This document shows, piece after piece, positions 42,963 through 52,549 of a stretch of 64,000 nt of DNA. Positions within the stretch are counted from its first letter, which is position 1. The number at the start of each line of letters is the position of its first letter. The DNA is taken from NCBI GenBank assembly GCA_938045295.1, contig CALINO010000032.1, positions 1 to 64,000 of the forward strand, in the 5' to 3' direction. The notes under the pieces were generated by a model. It was not told the DNA's origin, searched no databases, and saw only the letters and a program-made list of their open reading frames with translations. Source of the DNA: an uncultured Arenicella sp. GTDB taxonomy: Bacteria; Pseudomonadota; Gammaproteobacteria; Arenicellales; Arenicellaceae. The position numbers and the translations under genes are program-made.

Positions 42963-43718
42963 ATGTTAGTAGTGAAAGATTTACACGCCAGCGTATTTGG
43001 CACCCCGATTTTAAAAGGCTTAAACCTAACGGTGAATGCAGGCGAAGTGCACGCCATCATGGGGCCTAATGGCGCAGGTAAAAGTACGCTATCGAACGTG
43101 GTTGCCGGCCGTGACGGTTATGAAATCACCAGCGGTTCAATTGAATACTTTGGTAAAGATTTGACCGAGCTTGAAACCGAAGAACGCGCTTGCGAAGGCA
43201 TTTTCTTGGCATTTCAATACCCCGTTGAAATTCCGGGCGTAAGCAACATGGCAATGCTCAAAGCGGCGGTCAATTCAATTCGCAAATACAATGGCGAAGA
43301 TGAAATGAGCGCGGGCGACTTCCTTAAGTTAATTCGTGAAAAAGCCGCCTTGGTGGAAATGAAACAGGAATTTCTGAAACGTTCAGTGAACGAAGGCTTT
43401 TCTGGCGGTGAGAAAAAACGTAACGAAATTCTGCAAATGGCAATGCTTGAACCTAAGCTGGCGCTTTTAGACGAAACCGATTCTGGCTTAGACATTGACG
43501 CACTCAAAATTGTATCGCAAGGCGTTAACGCGTTGCGCTCACCGGATCGCGCCATGGTGGTGGTCACCCACTACCAACGTTTGTTAGATCATATTGTGCC
43601 TGACTTTGTGCACGTATTGGCCGACGGAAAAATTGTTAAATCTGGCGATAAGTCATTAGCACTGGAGCTTGAAGAAAAAGGCTACGGTTGGATCGAAGGA
43701 TTACAAGAGGCAAGCTAA
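42963..43718 (+). CDS. sufC: Fe-S assembly ATPase SufC
   Basis: A 251-residue ABC-type ATPase. Walker A is GPNGAGKST (residues about 36-44), the SufC-specific signature is [15 protein letters not shown] (about 142-156), and Walker B plus the catalytic Glu is [14 protein letters not shown]. It drives conformational change of the SufB-SufD pair in the cytoplasm. A 79-nt gap separates it from sufB, and sufD begins one base after its stop. Confidence 0.97.
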   Translation: MLVVKDLHASVFGTPILKGLNLTVNAGEVHAIMGPNGAGKSTLSNVVAGRDGYEITSGSIEYFGKDLTELETEERACEGIFLAFQYPVEIPGVSNMAMLKAAVNSIRKYNGEDEMSAGDFLKLIREKAALVEMKQEFLKRSVNEGFSGGEKKRNEILQMAMLEPKLALLDETDSGLDIDALKIVSQGVNALRSPDRAMVVVTHYQRLLDHIVPDFVHVLADGKIVKSGDKSLALELEEKGYGWIEGLQEAS

Positions 43719-43719
43719 G

Positions 43720-45003
43720 ATGATTGCGGCAGATCAAAATCAAAGCTGGCTTGATGCGCATGCATCCACCCACTTTGCGAACATTTCATGGCTGAACGAG
43801 CTGCGTAATAACGCGCTGGCCGCCTTTGAACAACAAGGCTTGCCAACGGTGCGCGATGAAGAATGGCGTTACACAAATTTGCGCAGCCTAAAGAGCCACT
43901 CATACCATTTGAGCATGGCCTCGCCGTTAAGCATGGAGTTGCCGGCTACCGACAACCCACGCTTGGTGTTTGTCGACGGTTATCTTGATGCCGAGCATTC
44001 AAGCGCATTAGAACTCGATGGCGTTAATTTTGTGGCTGGGCATTTAGAGCAAAGCGACAGTTCACTGGCGCAGTATCACAGCACCACACTGCCGAGCTCG
44101 CAACACGGGTTTACGGCACTGAACACCGCCTACGCTCAAGACGGCTACGTGATTGAATTGGCCAACAATCAAGTTATTGAAAACGTGATTGAAGTGGTGT
44201 TCGTTTCGCAAAACGAAGGCGCGGTAAATCATACCCGCAACTTTATTATTGCCGGCGCTAATACAAAATGCAGTGTGGTTGAACGCCACATCGGCAAAGC
44301 CGGCTCAGTGTACTTAGCCAACAACGTTACTGAAATTATTGCTGGTGATAATGCGCACATAGACCATTACAAAATTCAGCAAGAGTCCGAAGAAGCGTTT
44401 CATATTGGCGGCGTGTTTATTCAACAGCAACGCAGCTCGCTGGTTAAAAACCACAACATTGCCCTAAGCGGCCTAGTCACGCGTAATGACATTTACACTA
44501 CGCTGCAAGGCGAAGGCGCGCACATGGAAATGAACGGTTTGGTGTTTGGCACTGGTCGTCAACACATCGACAACCACACCCAAGTGGATCACGCGGTGCC
44601 TAACTGCACCAGCGACGAATATTATAAAACCGTGCTCGACGATAACTCGCGCAGTGTGTTTCGTGGCCGCATTATCGTGGCGCAAGACGCGCAACAAACC
44701 AACGCCGACCAGCAAAACAACAACCTATTGTTGTCACCCAACGCGGAAGCCGACACCAAACCGCAGTTAGAAATTTACGCGGACGATGTTAAGTGCTCGC
44801 ATGGCGCCACCGTGGGTCAACTCGATGAAGGCTCTTTGTTTTACCTAAAGTCTCGCGGCATCAATAACGACTCTGCACGCGCCCTGCTGACCTTTGCTTT
44901 TGCTAACGAAGTGATTGATCGTGTGAACATTGAGTCCATTAAAGACGAGTTAACACAGCTTGTTGCTGGCGAATTGCTAAGCGGCTTAGAAGAGCTGGTG
45001 TAG
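43720..45003 (+). CDS. sufD: Fe-S cluster assembly protein SufD
   Basis: A 427-residue SufD with DEEWRYTNLRSLKSHSY near the N-terminus (the W-[KR]-[YF]-[TS] motif), MEMNGLVFGTGRQHIDNHTQVDHAVPNCTSDEYYKTVLDD (residues about 268-307) and GQLDEGSLFYLKSRGI (about 367-382). It pairs with SufB in the scaffold. The frame is open 17 codons further upstream, but ATG 43720 just after the sufC stop (TAAGATG) fits the operon and family start better. Confidence 0.95.
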   Translation: MIAADQNQSWLDAHASTHFANISWLNELRNNALAAFEQQGLPTVRDEEWRYTNLRSLKSHSYHLSMASPLSMELPATDNPRLVFVDGYLDAEHSSALELDGVNFVAGHLEQSDSSLAQYHSTTLPSSQHGFTALNTAYAQDGYVIELANNQVIENVIEVVFVSQNEGAVNHTRNFIIAGANTKCSVVERHIGKAGSVYLANNVTEIIAGDNAHIDHYKIQQESEEAFHIGGVFIQQQRSSLVKNHNIALSGLVTRNDIYTTLQGEGAHMEMNGLVFGTGRQHIDNHTQVDHAVPNCTSDEYYKTVLDDNSRSVFRGRIIVAQDAQQTNADQQNNNLLLSPNAEADTKPQLEIYADDVKCSHGATVGQLDEGSLFYLKSRGINNDSARALLTFAFANEVIDRVNIESIKDELTQLVAGELLSGLEELV

Positions 45004-45013
45004 TGAGGCCACA

Positions 45014-46270
45014 ATGAACCAAGTTGCCACCAACACACAAAAACACAGCCCAGTGTTTGATATTAACGCCATAAGAGCGGATTTCCCGGCGCTGCAACAG
45101 CAGGTGTCGGGGCACGACTTAGTGTATCTTGATAATGGTGCATCAACACAAAAACCACAGGCTGTGATTGACACCATCAAGCAATATTACGAACGTGACA
45201 ATTCGAATATTCATCGCGGCATACACACCTTAAGTCAACGTGCGACCGATCAATTTGAGGCCGCACGCGTTACCGTACAACAATTTATTAACGCGCCGTC
45301 AGATGCACAAATCATTTTTACGGCAGGCACCACCGAGTCAATAAATTTGGTAGCGCAATCGTATGTGCGCTCGTTCTTAAAGGCCGGAGATGAAGTCATT
45401 GTTTCAATGATGGAACACCATTCCAATATTGTGCCATGGCAAATATTAGAACAGCAGATTGGCATCAAATTAGTCGTGGCGCCCATCAATGAGCAAGGCG
45501 AGTTTTTATTTGATGAGTTCAAAGCGCTGCTTAATGAAAACACCAAATTTGTGTCAATAACTCAATTGTCTAACGCGCTTGGCACCATTACGCCAATCAA
45601 AGACATTATTGACGCGGCTCACGCCGCTGGTGCCAAAGTCATGGTTGATGGCGCGCAAGCCATCGCGCACGCCGAAGTCGACGTGCAAGCCTTAGATTGC
45701 GATTTTTATGCCTTCTCTGGGCACAAAATATTCGCACCAACAGGCGTTGGCGTGCTGTATGGAAAACGCGAACTTCTCGATGCCATGCCACCGTATCAAG
45801 GCGGCGGCGACATGATCAAAGAAGTGAGTTTTTCTGGCACCACCTACAACGAAGTGCCGCATAAGTTTGAAGCTGGAACACCCAACATCGCCGGTGTTAT
45901 TGGCTTGGCCGCTGGGTTAAATTACGTGAGCAATATTGGCATTGCCAACATTGCCGCCCACGAGCAAGAACTGCTGCAATACGGCACAGAAAAACTGCTG
46001 GAGATTGACGGTTTGCACATTGTTGGCACGGCCGCTAATAAAGCCAGCATTTTATCGTTCAAAATAGACGGTGTGCACGCTTCGGATTTAGGCACACTGC
46101 TTGACCATCAAGGCGTGGCCATTCGTGTGGGTCACCACTGCGCCATGCCAGTGATGCATTTTTTCGGCCTTGACGCCATTGCCCGTGCCTCGCTCGCTTT
46201 TTACAACTCTAAACAAGATATTGACGCTTTGGTGGCCGCTATTAAAAAAGCCGTCGCCATGTTGAAGTAA
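45014..46270 (+). CDS. sufS: cysteine desulfurase SufS
   Basis: A 418-residue group II cysteine desulfurase. It has VYLDNGASTQKPQAV, the PLP-binding Lys in FSGHKIFAPTGVG (residues about 236-248), the TPNIAG segment and the active-site Cys376 in RVGHHCAMPVMH, which takes sulfur from cysteine as persulfide. SufS normally needs SufE or SufU as sulfur acceptor. Neither gene is next to it here, so the partner must be encoded elsewhere. It starts 10 nt after sufD and is followed 4 nt later by sufT. Confidence 0.96.
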   Translation: MNQVATNTQKHSPVFDINAIRADFPALQQQVSGHDLVYLDNGASTQKPQAVIDTIKQYYERDNSNIHRGIHTLSQRATDQFEAARVTVQQFINAPSDAQIIFTAGTTESINLVAQSYVRSFLKAGDEVIVSMMEHHSNIVPWQILEQQIGIKLVVAPINEQGEFLFDEFKALLNENTKFVSITQLSNALGTITPIKDIIDAAHAAGAKVMVDGAQAIAHAEVDVQALDCDFYAFSGHKIFAPTGVGVLYGKRELLDAMPPYQGGGDMIKEVSFSGTTYNEVPHKFEAGTPNIAGVIGLAAGLNYVSNIGIANIAAHEQELLQYGTEKLLEIDGLHIVGTAANKASILSFKIDGVHASDLGTLLDHQGVAIRVGHHCAMPVMHFFGLDAIARASLAFYNSKQDIDALVAAIKKAVAMLK

Positions 46271-46274
46271 TGCC

Positions 46275-46664
46275 ATGAATGAAGAATTGAAACCTTATAT
46301 TGTACCGCGCGACAAGCCTGAACAAACGGTTGACGAAGCCGCACTACGCCAACGCAGCCCAGAAGAACTCGGCCCAGACATTGTGGAAGCATTACGCACC
46401 GTCTACGACCCAGAAATACCGGTTAATATTTATGACTTAGGGCTGATCTACGACTTTGAAGTGGATGAAAACTATTTTGTCGACGTGAGCATGACACTCA
46501 CCGCGCCCGGCTGCCCAGTGGCGGAAACCTTTCCAGGCATTGTGGAAAACGCCGTAAAAAGCGTGATTGGCGTGTCTGATGCCAAAGTTGAACTGACCTT
46601 TGACCCACCGTGGACAATGGACAACATGTCTGAAGAAGCAAAGCTAGAACTGGGCATGATTTAA
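46275..46664 (+). CDS. sufT: MIP18/DUF59-family Fe-S maturation protein SufT
   Basis: A 129-residue SufT. A variable N-terminal 30 residues precede the DUF59 core: TVYDPEIPVNIYDLGLIYDFEV (residues about 36-57), MTLTAPGCPVAETFPG (about 67-82) with the conserved Cys75, and DPPWTMDNMSEEAKLELGM at the end. It helps deliver Fe-S clusters to target proteins, especially under high demand. It closes the suf operon; the next gene starts 10 nt after its stop but belongs to an unrelated family. Confidence 0.93.
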   Translation: MNEELKPYIVPRDKPEQTVDEAALRQRSPEELGPDIVEALRTVYDPEIPVNIYDLGLIYDFEVDENYFVDVSMTLTAPGCPVAETFPGIVENAVKSVIGVSDAKVELTFDPPWTMDNMSEEAKLELGMI

Positions 46665-46673
46665 TTCGCGGCC

Positions 46674-47396
46674 ATGCTGTTCATTTCCAAAGCACTGAAA
46701 TCATGCTTTGAACGGCTGCCTTCGCTATCAGTCAAGATTCCTTTTGGACACATGAAAGGGGTGCGTTGGATCGGCGCTTCTGCCAACCCTGGGCAAGTAT
46801 TCGGCAAATATGAGCCCGAGCAAGAAGCAACGTTCATTGAATTATTGCAAAGCTGCAATACCTTCTGGGACGTAGGCGCACACGTAGGTTGGTACTCACT
46901 TTTATCGGCCAAAGTGTTACCAAAGCAGTGCAAAATCTTCAGCTTTGAGCCCAATCCTAACAATCTTGCTTTTTTGAAAAAGCACATTCAGCTCAATAAC
47001 GTTAACAATATCGAAGTTATCAATATTGCACTCAGCGATTTTAATGGACAAGCGCAGTTCTCGGACTCAGCACAGCAAAGCTCATTAAACCAAACCGGCC
47101 AGCATACCGTCACGGTAGCGTCAGCAGACTCACTGATTAGCGACACGTCAAATGACACACCAAATGTAGTTGCACCGGACTTCATTAAACTGGATGTAGA
47201 GGGAGCCGAACTTGCTTTCTTACACGGCGCAAAACAAATGATTTGCGCATCACAGCCCCGCATTCTACTTTCTGCCCACGGCTATCAAAAGCGTGACCAG
47301 TGCGTGCAATGGCTTGAACAAAACAATTACAACATAGAACACTTAGTATCGAACGCCGACCACGGCGACTATGTGTTTTACGCAACCCCTCAATAG
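46674..47396 (+). CDS. FkbM-family SAM-dependent methyltransferase
   Basis: A 240-residue methyltransferase. The SAM-binding motif I is FWDVGAHVGWYSLLSAKV (residues about 63-80), the acidic loop SFEPNPNNLAFLKKHI and the FkbM signature DFIKLDVEGAELAFLHGA (about 169-186). FkbM proteins O-methylate sugars, glycans or secondary metabolites. It is directly downstream of sufT with almost no gap, but function does not suggest a link. The target is unknown; a cell-surface glycan is plausible. Confidence 0.88.
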   Translation: MLFISKALKSCFERLPSLSVKIPFGHMKGVRWIGASANPGQVFGKYEPEQEATFIELLQSCNTFWDVGAHVGWYSLLSAKVLPKQCKIFSFEPNPNNLAFLKKHIQLNNVNNIEVINIALSDFNGQAQFSDSAQQSSLNQTGQHTVTVASADSLISDTSNDTPNVVAPDFIKLDVEGAELAFLHGAKQMICASQPRILLSAHGYQKRDQCVQWLEQNNYNIEHLVSNADHGDYVFYATPQ

Positions 47397-47431
47397 TTGT
47401 TATTTCGCACTAAACTCCAGCGTACGTAAAC

Positions 47432-48151
47432 ATGCAAGAACCTGAAATATTAACCGTATTGAAAGACGCGCAAACGGCTCATCAAGCCGGTGATTTTGTT
47501 AATGCACTGAAATTTTATGAGCACTTTTTTGATCACGCGCTAGACGATGACCCTTATGCGCTCTACGCCGTCAGGTTGTCTCACTGCTTACACGGTTGGG
47601 TTGAATTGGCGCAGGTTTTCCCCGGGGCAAAAAACGCACTGGAGCGTAAAAAGCGCAGCGTGTTGGACTTATATGAAACGCAGCGCCACCCAGAACAGTT
47701 TCATGACTACCTATCCATCAGCCGCGCATTAGGGCTTGAAGCCGATGCGTTAGAAACCTTTCTGGCATTGCATAACAGCCACCCTAAATCCGCCACCAAG
47801 TTAACAAAGTACATCTGGAATGATCTGATCAATGCCGAGCATTGGCAAGTGTGCAGCGAGCTCATGGTTGAGAGTAACCAGAAGCTGGATGAGTTATTCG
47901 CGGTGTACGATGAAGCGGCAAAGCTAAAAGAGTTTGATTCCTCATTTGACAACCCGTCGTTCGAACAGCATATTGTGGACAACCTGTTAAACGATTTGCA
48001 ATGCGTGGTGATGGTGCTGCGCCATACAAACCGGGTTGAAGAGCTCGAGGCAATGCAACGACAGTTCTATCAAGGCGTAGAGCAACGAAACCACTCATTG
48101 CTCAGCAAACAAGTTCACGCAAAAGGGGCGTTTTTATTTGCGGGGCATTAA
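47432..48151 (+). CDS. TPR-like hypothetical protein
   Basis: A 239-residue all-helical protein beginning ILTVLKDAQTAHQAGDFVNALKFYEHFFDHAL, a TPR-like pair (residues about 6-40). It is followed by helices with LSHCLHGWVELAQVFPGAKNALERKKRS and HDYLSISRALGLEADALETFLALH. No signal peptide or membrane segment is present. I recall similar conserved hypothetical proteins in marine Gammaproteobacteria but no known role. It sits alone between the FkbM gene and a lipase-like gene. Confidence 0.65.
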   Translation: MQEPEILTVLKDAQTAHQAGDFVNALKFYEHFFDHALDDDPYALYAVRLSHCLHGWVELAQVFPGAKNALERKKRSVLDLYETQRHPEQFHDYLSISRALGLEADALETFLALHNSHPKSATKLTKYIWNDLINAEHWQVCSELMVESNQKLDELFAVYDEAAKLKEFDSSFDNPSFEQHIVDNLLNDLQCVVMVLRHTNRVEELEAMQRQFYQGVEQRNHSLLSKQVHAKGAFLFAGH

Positions 48152-48178
48152 TTAAACACATTAGCAAGAGGCCGATTT

Positions 48179-48994
48179 ATGAAGGTTACGGAGCGTCATC
48201 AACACGGTTGTTACTATCGCACTTGGCATGCCGAGAACCCCAAAGGTGCCATTCAACTTGTTCACGGCCTAGCTGAACACTGCCAGCGCTATGAGCACTT
48301 GGCACAAGCCGTCACCCAGGCCGGTTACTCTTTATACGCAATAGACCTGCCCAACCACGGAAAGTCAGATGGAAAACGCGGCCACCTGCACAGCTTTGCA
48401 GAATTTGAAACCGCCTGCCAACACCTGTATGAGAGCATGCAAGGTGAACTGCCAAACGCAAAAAAGTTTTTACTAGGCCACAGCATGGGCGGTTTAATAG
48501 CCAGTTGTTTTTTACTCAATCACCAGCACCAGTACAATGGGGCAATGCTTTCAGGGCCCGCCATTCAAAGCCCTCAAGAGCCACCGGCTTGGCAAGTTCA
48601 CCTTATTACGTTGATTTCAAAGTTATTTCCCAAAGCGGGCATGCTAACACTTGAGTCCAGCGGCATTAGTCGTGACAAGGCAGTGTATGAGCGATACATG
48701 AATGACCCACTGGTATTCAAAAGCAAACTGTCGGCCAAATTTTTAGTAGAACTTAATGCCGCCATGGCACGTATTACGCAACACGCGGCCGACATCAATG
48801 TGCCGTTACTAATCATGCACGGAAGCAGTGACAACATTACCGCGCCCGCAGGCTCGCAATACTTGTATGACAACTGCCAAAGCGATGATAAAACTCTCAA
48901 ATTATACGAAGGCTTATATCACGAAATTTTTAATGAGCCTGAGCACCCCGGCGTATTTAAAGACCTGATTGAATGGTTGGATAAGCGCGTGTAA
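48179..48994 (+). CDS. alpha/beta hydrolase, monoacylglycerol lipase/lysophospholipase type
   Basis: A 271-residue alpha/beta hydrolase of the PldB/monoglyceride lipase group. The nucleophile is Ser102 in GHSMGG. The acid is probably the Asp in HGSSDNITAP (residues about 215-225) and the catalytic His is in GLYHEIFNEPE (about 243-253). HGLAEHCQRYEHLA and DLPNHGKSDGKRGH are typical of this group. Cytoplasmic, no signal peptide. It probably hydrolyses monoacylglycerols or lysophospholipids. AGAGG ribosome-binding site precedes the ATG. Confidence 0.88.
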   Translation: MKVTERHQHGCYYRTWHAENPKGAIQLVHGLAEHCQRYEHLAQAVTQAGYSLYAIDLPNHGKSDGKRGHLHSFAEFETACQHLYESMQGELPNAKKFLLGHSMGGLIASCFLLNHQHQYNGAMLSGPAIQSPQEPPAWQVHLITLISKLFPKAGMLTLESSGISRDKAVYERYMNDPLVFKSKLSAKFLVELNAAMARITQHAADINVPLLIMHGSSDNITAPAGSQYLYDNCQSDDKTLKLYEGLYHEIFNEPEHPGVFKDLIEWLDKRV

Positions 48995-49029
48995 ACGGTC
49001 GCTTTTCATTAAACTGAGGCTTTTTTTAG

Positions 49030-49057
49030 CAAAAACGGTGACAAATACGTACATCTA
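49030..49057 (+). repeat. conserved intergenic element, copy 2
   Basis: CAAAAA, 4 nt, GACAAATAC then GTACATCTA, 42 nt before the start of C25 peptidase 2. A promoter-like GTGACA - 16 nt - TAGTAT overlaps it. The same element occurs at 40772-40798. Confidence 0.55.
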
Positions 49058-49098
49058 GGTAGTATAGGATGGGTTAATAGCTAATCTGGGGGGGTTAA

Positions 49099-52000
49099 AT
49101 GGCTAATCTATTCGTATTTCTTCAACGACACATTCCACTTAATATCATGTTTCGTCTGCTGCTTATTATAAGTGCATCACTGTTTGCTGCATTACCGGCA
49201 CTGGGGCAAATTTGCTCCACTGACCCTAATCTAAACATTCCCGACGGTTCTGGCAGTGCGGGTTCTGGCGGCCCAGCCTCAATCACCATTGACGTACCGG
49301 CTTTTTACACCAATGCAATCACTGATCTGACGTTTGATGTTCAAGTAAATCACACCTACGTGGGTGATTTAATCATCACCTTGCAAAGCCCTTCAGGCAC
49401 CGTCGTTACTTTGATGGACAGACCCGGTGTGCCTGCCAGCACCTTTGGCTGCAGCCAGAATAATGTTGCTGCCACCTTTGATGACGCTTCAGGTATTCCA
49501 GTCGAAACACAATGCCCAGCGGCCACCCCTACTATCGCCGGTGTACTCAACCCACAAGGCTCATTAAGCGATTTTGACGGTGAAATACCGGCCGGCACAT
49601 GGACCTTGACCGTAACCGACAACGCTGGCCAAGACACCGGCTCTATTATTTCCGCGGCTAATTGTTTAGACCTAACCACGGTGCCAGTGGTACTCAGTTC
49701 ATTTAAATCAAAGCAACGCGGCCAACGCTTAAACATGCAGTGGCAAACCGCCAGTGAAGCCTTTAATTTAGGCTTTAACCTTTGGGGCAACCTAGACGGT
49801 GAATGGACTCAACTCAATAATCGCCTAATACCCAGTCACACGGTAGACTCGGTAGAACCGCAGCACTATCGCCGTAAAATCAACCTCAACAAACTGGCAA
49901 GCCAACCAACTCACATTGGTATTTCATCGGTTTCAAGCTCTGGGTTTGAAGAGTTTTATGGGCCGTTCGAAGTGGGCGAAAACTACGGTGAGCTCACTGT
50001 GCCAGAAGCCATTGATTGGAGCGAGCAGCGAGCGCAACACGCCCAAACAATGCGAAACAACGGTTTCGAATTTCGCCATAATCGTTGGCGTAAAAAAACT
50101 CAGCGTTCAGAAAAACAAGCCGCTCGTTTGCAGCAGCGTTTTTCAGACCTTTGGTTACGTATTGAAGAAACCGGCGTATACCGCATCACTCACCAAGACC
50201 TAGTTGCCCAAGGCATTGATCTAAGCGGGCTGCCTATTAAGCATCTGGCATTAAGTCAGGCTGGCAAACCAATTGCGCGTATAGTAAGCAACCCGAATCC
50301 GTCGAAAAATAAGCCGGGGAAAAGGCAACGCTTTGGCGAGGGCAGTGAAATTATTTTCTACGCACAGACGCCCAACGGCGAACAGGCCCGTTATGTTGAT
50401 TACACCAATATTCGCCTTTCGGCTGACATTAGCAAAGCCCTTAATGCTCAATCAGCCAGTGAATTACTTGATGTAGATGGCGCTGTTAGCCGCACCCACA
50501 TCCAACGAGTAAACTTTGGCAAACCGAACGGTTATTCGTTCATTATTCCGGGCTATAGCCCTTGGTATGACGAAGTCATTTATGCCTTTGGTGATACCGG
50601 CACCAAAGTAATGTCGTTTGACGTTGAACAATCGGCTGACCTTAACGCTCCGGTTAACATTGAGTTGAATTTGATGGGCGGCACCAGTTTTGACAATGTG
50701 GATAACGACGGTGATGGCGTGGTGGAACCCGACCATCACTTTAAGGTTTATCTGAATCGCGATGAATTTTCTGCGCCCATTTACGAAGGTTACAGCGAAA
50801 AAGTAGACGCGATACATGTTCAAATCAGCAACACTGGCCAACTCAAACATGGCAGCAATAGTATTGAAATTGAGGTTATTCCAGACAACGGTCATAACCT
50901 TGATGCCCTTTACTTTTTAAACGCCCAAGCCGCCTATCAGGTTGCTAATTCGGTAAACGGTACACATAACAAGTTCGAGTTGCTGGCTAACCAAGAGTGG
51001 GTTCAAGTCAACGACGCCAGTAACATTGAACGCGTGTTTGTTTATGACTCAGCCAATAACTTTGCAGAGGTCAATACCGTTCGCACGGCTGAACAGCTGG
51101 TATTTAAAGCGCCAAGCGCCATTGGCGAAAGTACGCAACGCACCGCGTGGCTGGCCAGCACTGATGGTTATTTAAGCCCTACTGAGATAAGCACCGTGCC
51201 TTCGCTAAGCGCACAAAGTTTAGACTTAACCGACATTAACTATGTCATCATCGCGGCACCGTCATTGATTGGCGCCGACCTTGAACGATTTGCACACACG
51301 CAACGCGAACTTGGCCGGCACGTTAAAATTGTCTCTGCTCACGACATCTACACTCAATACGCCGACGGCTTAGAGATACCCAGCGCCATTGCCCAATACC
51401 TAAAAGACGCCGCTAGTAACACCACCAGTAACAACGGGGCGCAAACCGCAGTACCACTGCAATACGCATTATTAGTCGGTGGGCACACGTACAATTATCG
51501 AGGTTATAACAGCACCCCCGAAGACCGCCCGATTAATTTAATTCCCTCGTTTTATCGAAATGGCGAGAGTTCAATAAACCGTCAAATACCCACTGCGGTT
51601 CCTTTCGTTGATTTTAACAATGATGGCCTGCCTGAACTGGCTATCGGCCGCTGGCCGGTGCGTAATTTAGAGCAATTAAATTCGGTGGTGAACAAAACCA
51701 TTGCTTGGCACCAAGACGGCTCAAACAAAAGTAACCGGCACGCATTATTCGTAGCACAACAAGACGAAGAGCTGAATAACTTCAGCGCTTCTTTGGAGCG
51801 ACTTAAAGCAAACGTTGGCCATATCAGCCAACCGTGGCCAATATTCAATCAAGTCTACTTTTCTGAGATTCTTGCTGACAACACGGTACCTGACAATGAA
51901 AAAGTGGCTACCGCACGCAAGCGGCTGATAGACGGCATCAATCAAGGCCCGGCATTAACGGTGTACAGTGGCCATGCGTCACCCACAACTTGGGGCAAGC

Positions 52001-52440
52001 AAAACTTGCTAACCACCTCAGTGGTGGATGAGTTCACTAATGCCGACAGCCCAACCTTAATTATTCCACTGGCGTGCTACACCACTTACTATGAAACGCC
52101 AAACGTGAAATCATTATCGGAACGCTTATTCACTGACAATCAAGCCGGTGCCGTGGGCATAAGTGGCCCAGCTCTCTTAAGCTATGCATCTAATAATGAG
52201 CGCTTTGCTAAAAGTTTGCTCGGGCTAATGACCCAACAAGGGCATGATCTTGGCACCGCCGTTATGTTGGCTAAAAACGCATTACGCAACAGCGGTGAGC
52301 GAGGGCAAACCGTGGTTTACAATTGGGTGACCTTAGCCGACCCCACGCTGAATTTTGCTTCTGTGCCAATTGACACACCGCCGCCATCAGACGATGAAAA
52401 GAAGAATCCAGCGCCTTCGCTTACCGTCACTAAGCAATAA
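49099..52440 (+). CDS. gingipain-like C25 cysteine peptidase 2 with P-domain
   Basis: A 1113-residue secreted protein. A signal peptide (LLLIISASLFAALPALGQ) ends near residue 36. A proprotein-convertase P/Homo B domain follows (about 45-190: VNHTYVGDLIITLQSPSGT, GTWTLTVTDNAGQDTG), then the same VPVVLSSFKSKQRGQRLNMQW module and GVYRITHQDLVAQGIDL region as peptidase 1. The C25 domain (about 715-1090) has DFNNDGLPELAIGRWPVR, catalytic His959 (SGHASPTTW) and Cys993 (LACYTTYYET). A short acidic, Pro-rich tail follows. No sorting domain for type IX secretion is seen. The domain swap at the N-terminus is the main difference from its paralogue. Confidence 0.88.
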   Translation: MANLFVFLQRHIPLNIMFRLLLIISASLFAALPALGQICSTDPNLNIPDGSGSAGSGGPASITIDVPAFYTNAITDLTFDVQVNHTYVGDLIITLQSPSGTVVTLMDRPGVPASTFGCSQNNVAATFDDASGIPVETQCPAATPTIAGVLNPQGSLSDFDGEIPAGTWTLTVTDNAGQDTGSIISAANCLDLTTVPVVLSSFKSKQRGQRLNMQWQTASEAFNLGFNLWGNLDGEWTQLNNRLIPSHTVDSVEPQHYRRKINLNKLASQPTHIGISSVSSSGFEEFYGPFEVGENYGELTVPEAIDWSEQRAQHAQTMRNNGFEFRHNRWRKKTQRSEKQAARLQQRFSDLWLRIEETGVYRITHQDLVAQGIDLSGLPIKHLALSQAGKPIARIVSNPNPSKNKPGKRQRFGEGSEIIFYAQTPNGEQARYVDYTNIRLSADISKALNAQSASELLDVDGAVSRTHIQRVNFGKPNGYSFIIPGYSPWYDEVIYAFGDTGTKVMSFDVEQSADLNAPVNIELNLMGGTSFDNVDNDGDGVVEPDHHFKVYLNRDEFSAPIYEGYSEKVDAIHVQISNTGQLKHGSNSIEIEVIPDNGHNLDALYFLNAQAAYQVANSVNGTHNKFELLANQEWVQVNDASNIERVFVYDSANNFAEVNTVRTAEQLVFKAPSAIGESTQRTAWLASTDGYLSPTEISTVPSLSAQSLDLTDINYVIIAAPSLIGADLERFAHTQRELGRHVKIVSAHDIYTQYADGLEIPSAIAQYLKDAASNTTSNNGAQTAVPLQYALLVGGHTYNYRGYNSTPEDRPINLIPSFYRNGESSINRQIPTAVPFVDFNNDGLPELAIGRWPVRNLEQLNSVVNKTIAWHQDGSNKSNRHALFVAQQDEELNNFSASLERLKANVGHISQPWPIFNQVYFSEILADNTVPDNEKVATARKRLIDGINQGPALTVYSGHASPTTWGKQNLLTTSVVDEFTNADSPTLIIPLACYTTYYETPNVKSLSERLFTDNQAGAVGISGPALLSYASNNERFAKSLLGLMTQQGHDLGTAVMLAKNALRNSGERGQTVVYNWVTLADPTLNFASVPIDTPPPSDDEKKNPAPSLTVTKQ

Positions 52441-52466
52441 AGCAAACACGGCCCTCACTCAACTTT

Positions 52467-52492
52467 GATAAAGTGCTGCAAAGCACTTTATC
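52467..52492 (+). terminator. hairpin after C25 peptidase 2
   Basis: An 11-bp stem, GATAAAGTGCT/AGCACTTTATC with a 4-nt loop, begins 26 nt after the stop codon. No T-run follows, so termination strength is uncertain. Confidence 0.5.
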
Positions 52493-52549
52493 TCGGCCAT
52501 AACATTGATTGAAGAAATCAGCGATAGCACTAAAACCAAAATTATATTG

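Noticed and set aside
49080-49098. G-rich run before C25 peptidase 2 as a riboswitch or G-quadruplex
   Set aside because: A single run of seven G residues cannot form a quadruplex alone and no riboswitch core is seen. It is most simply a strong ribosome-binding region.
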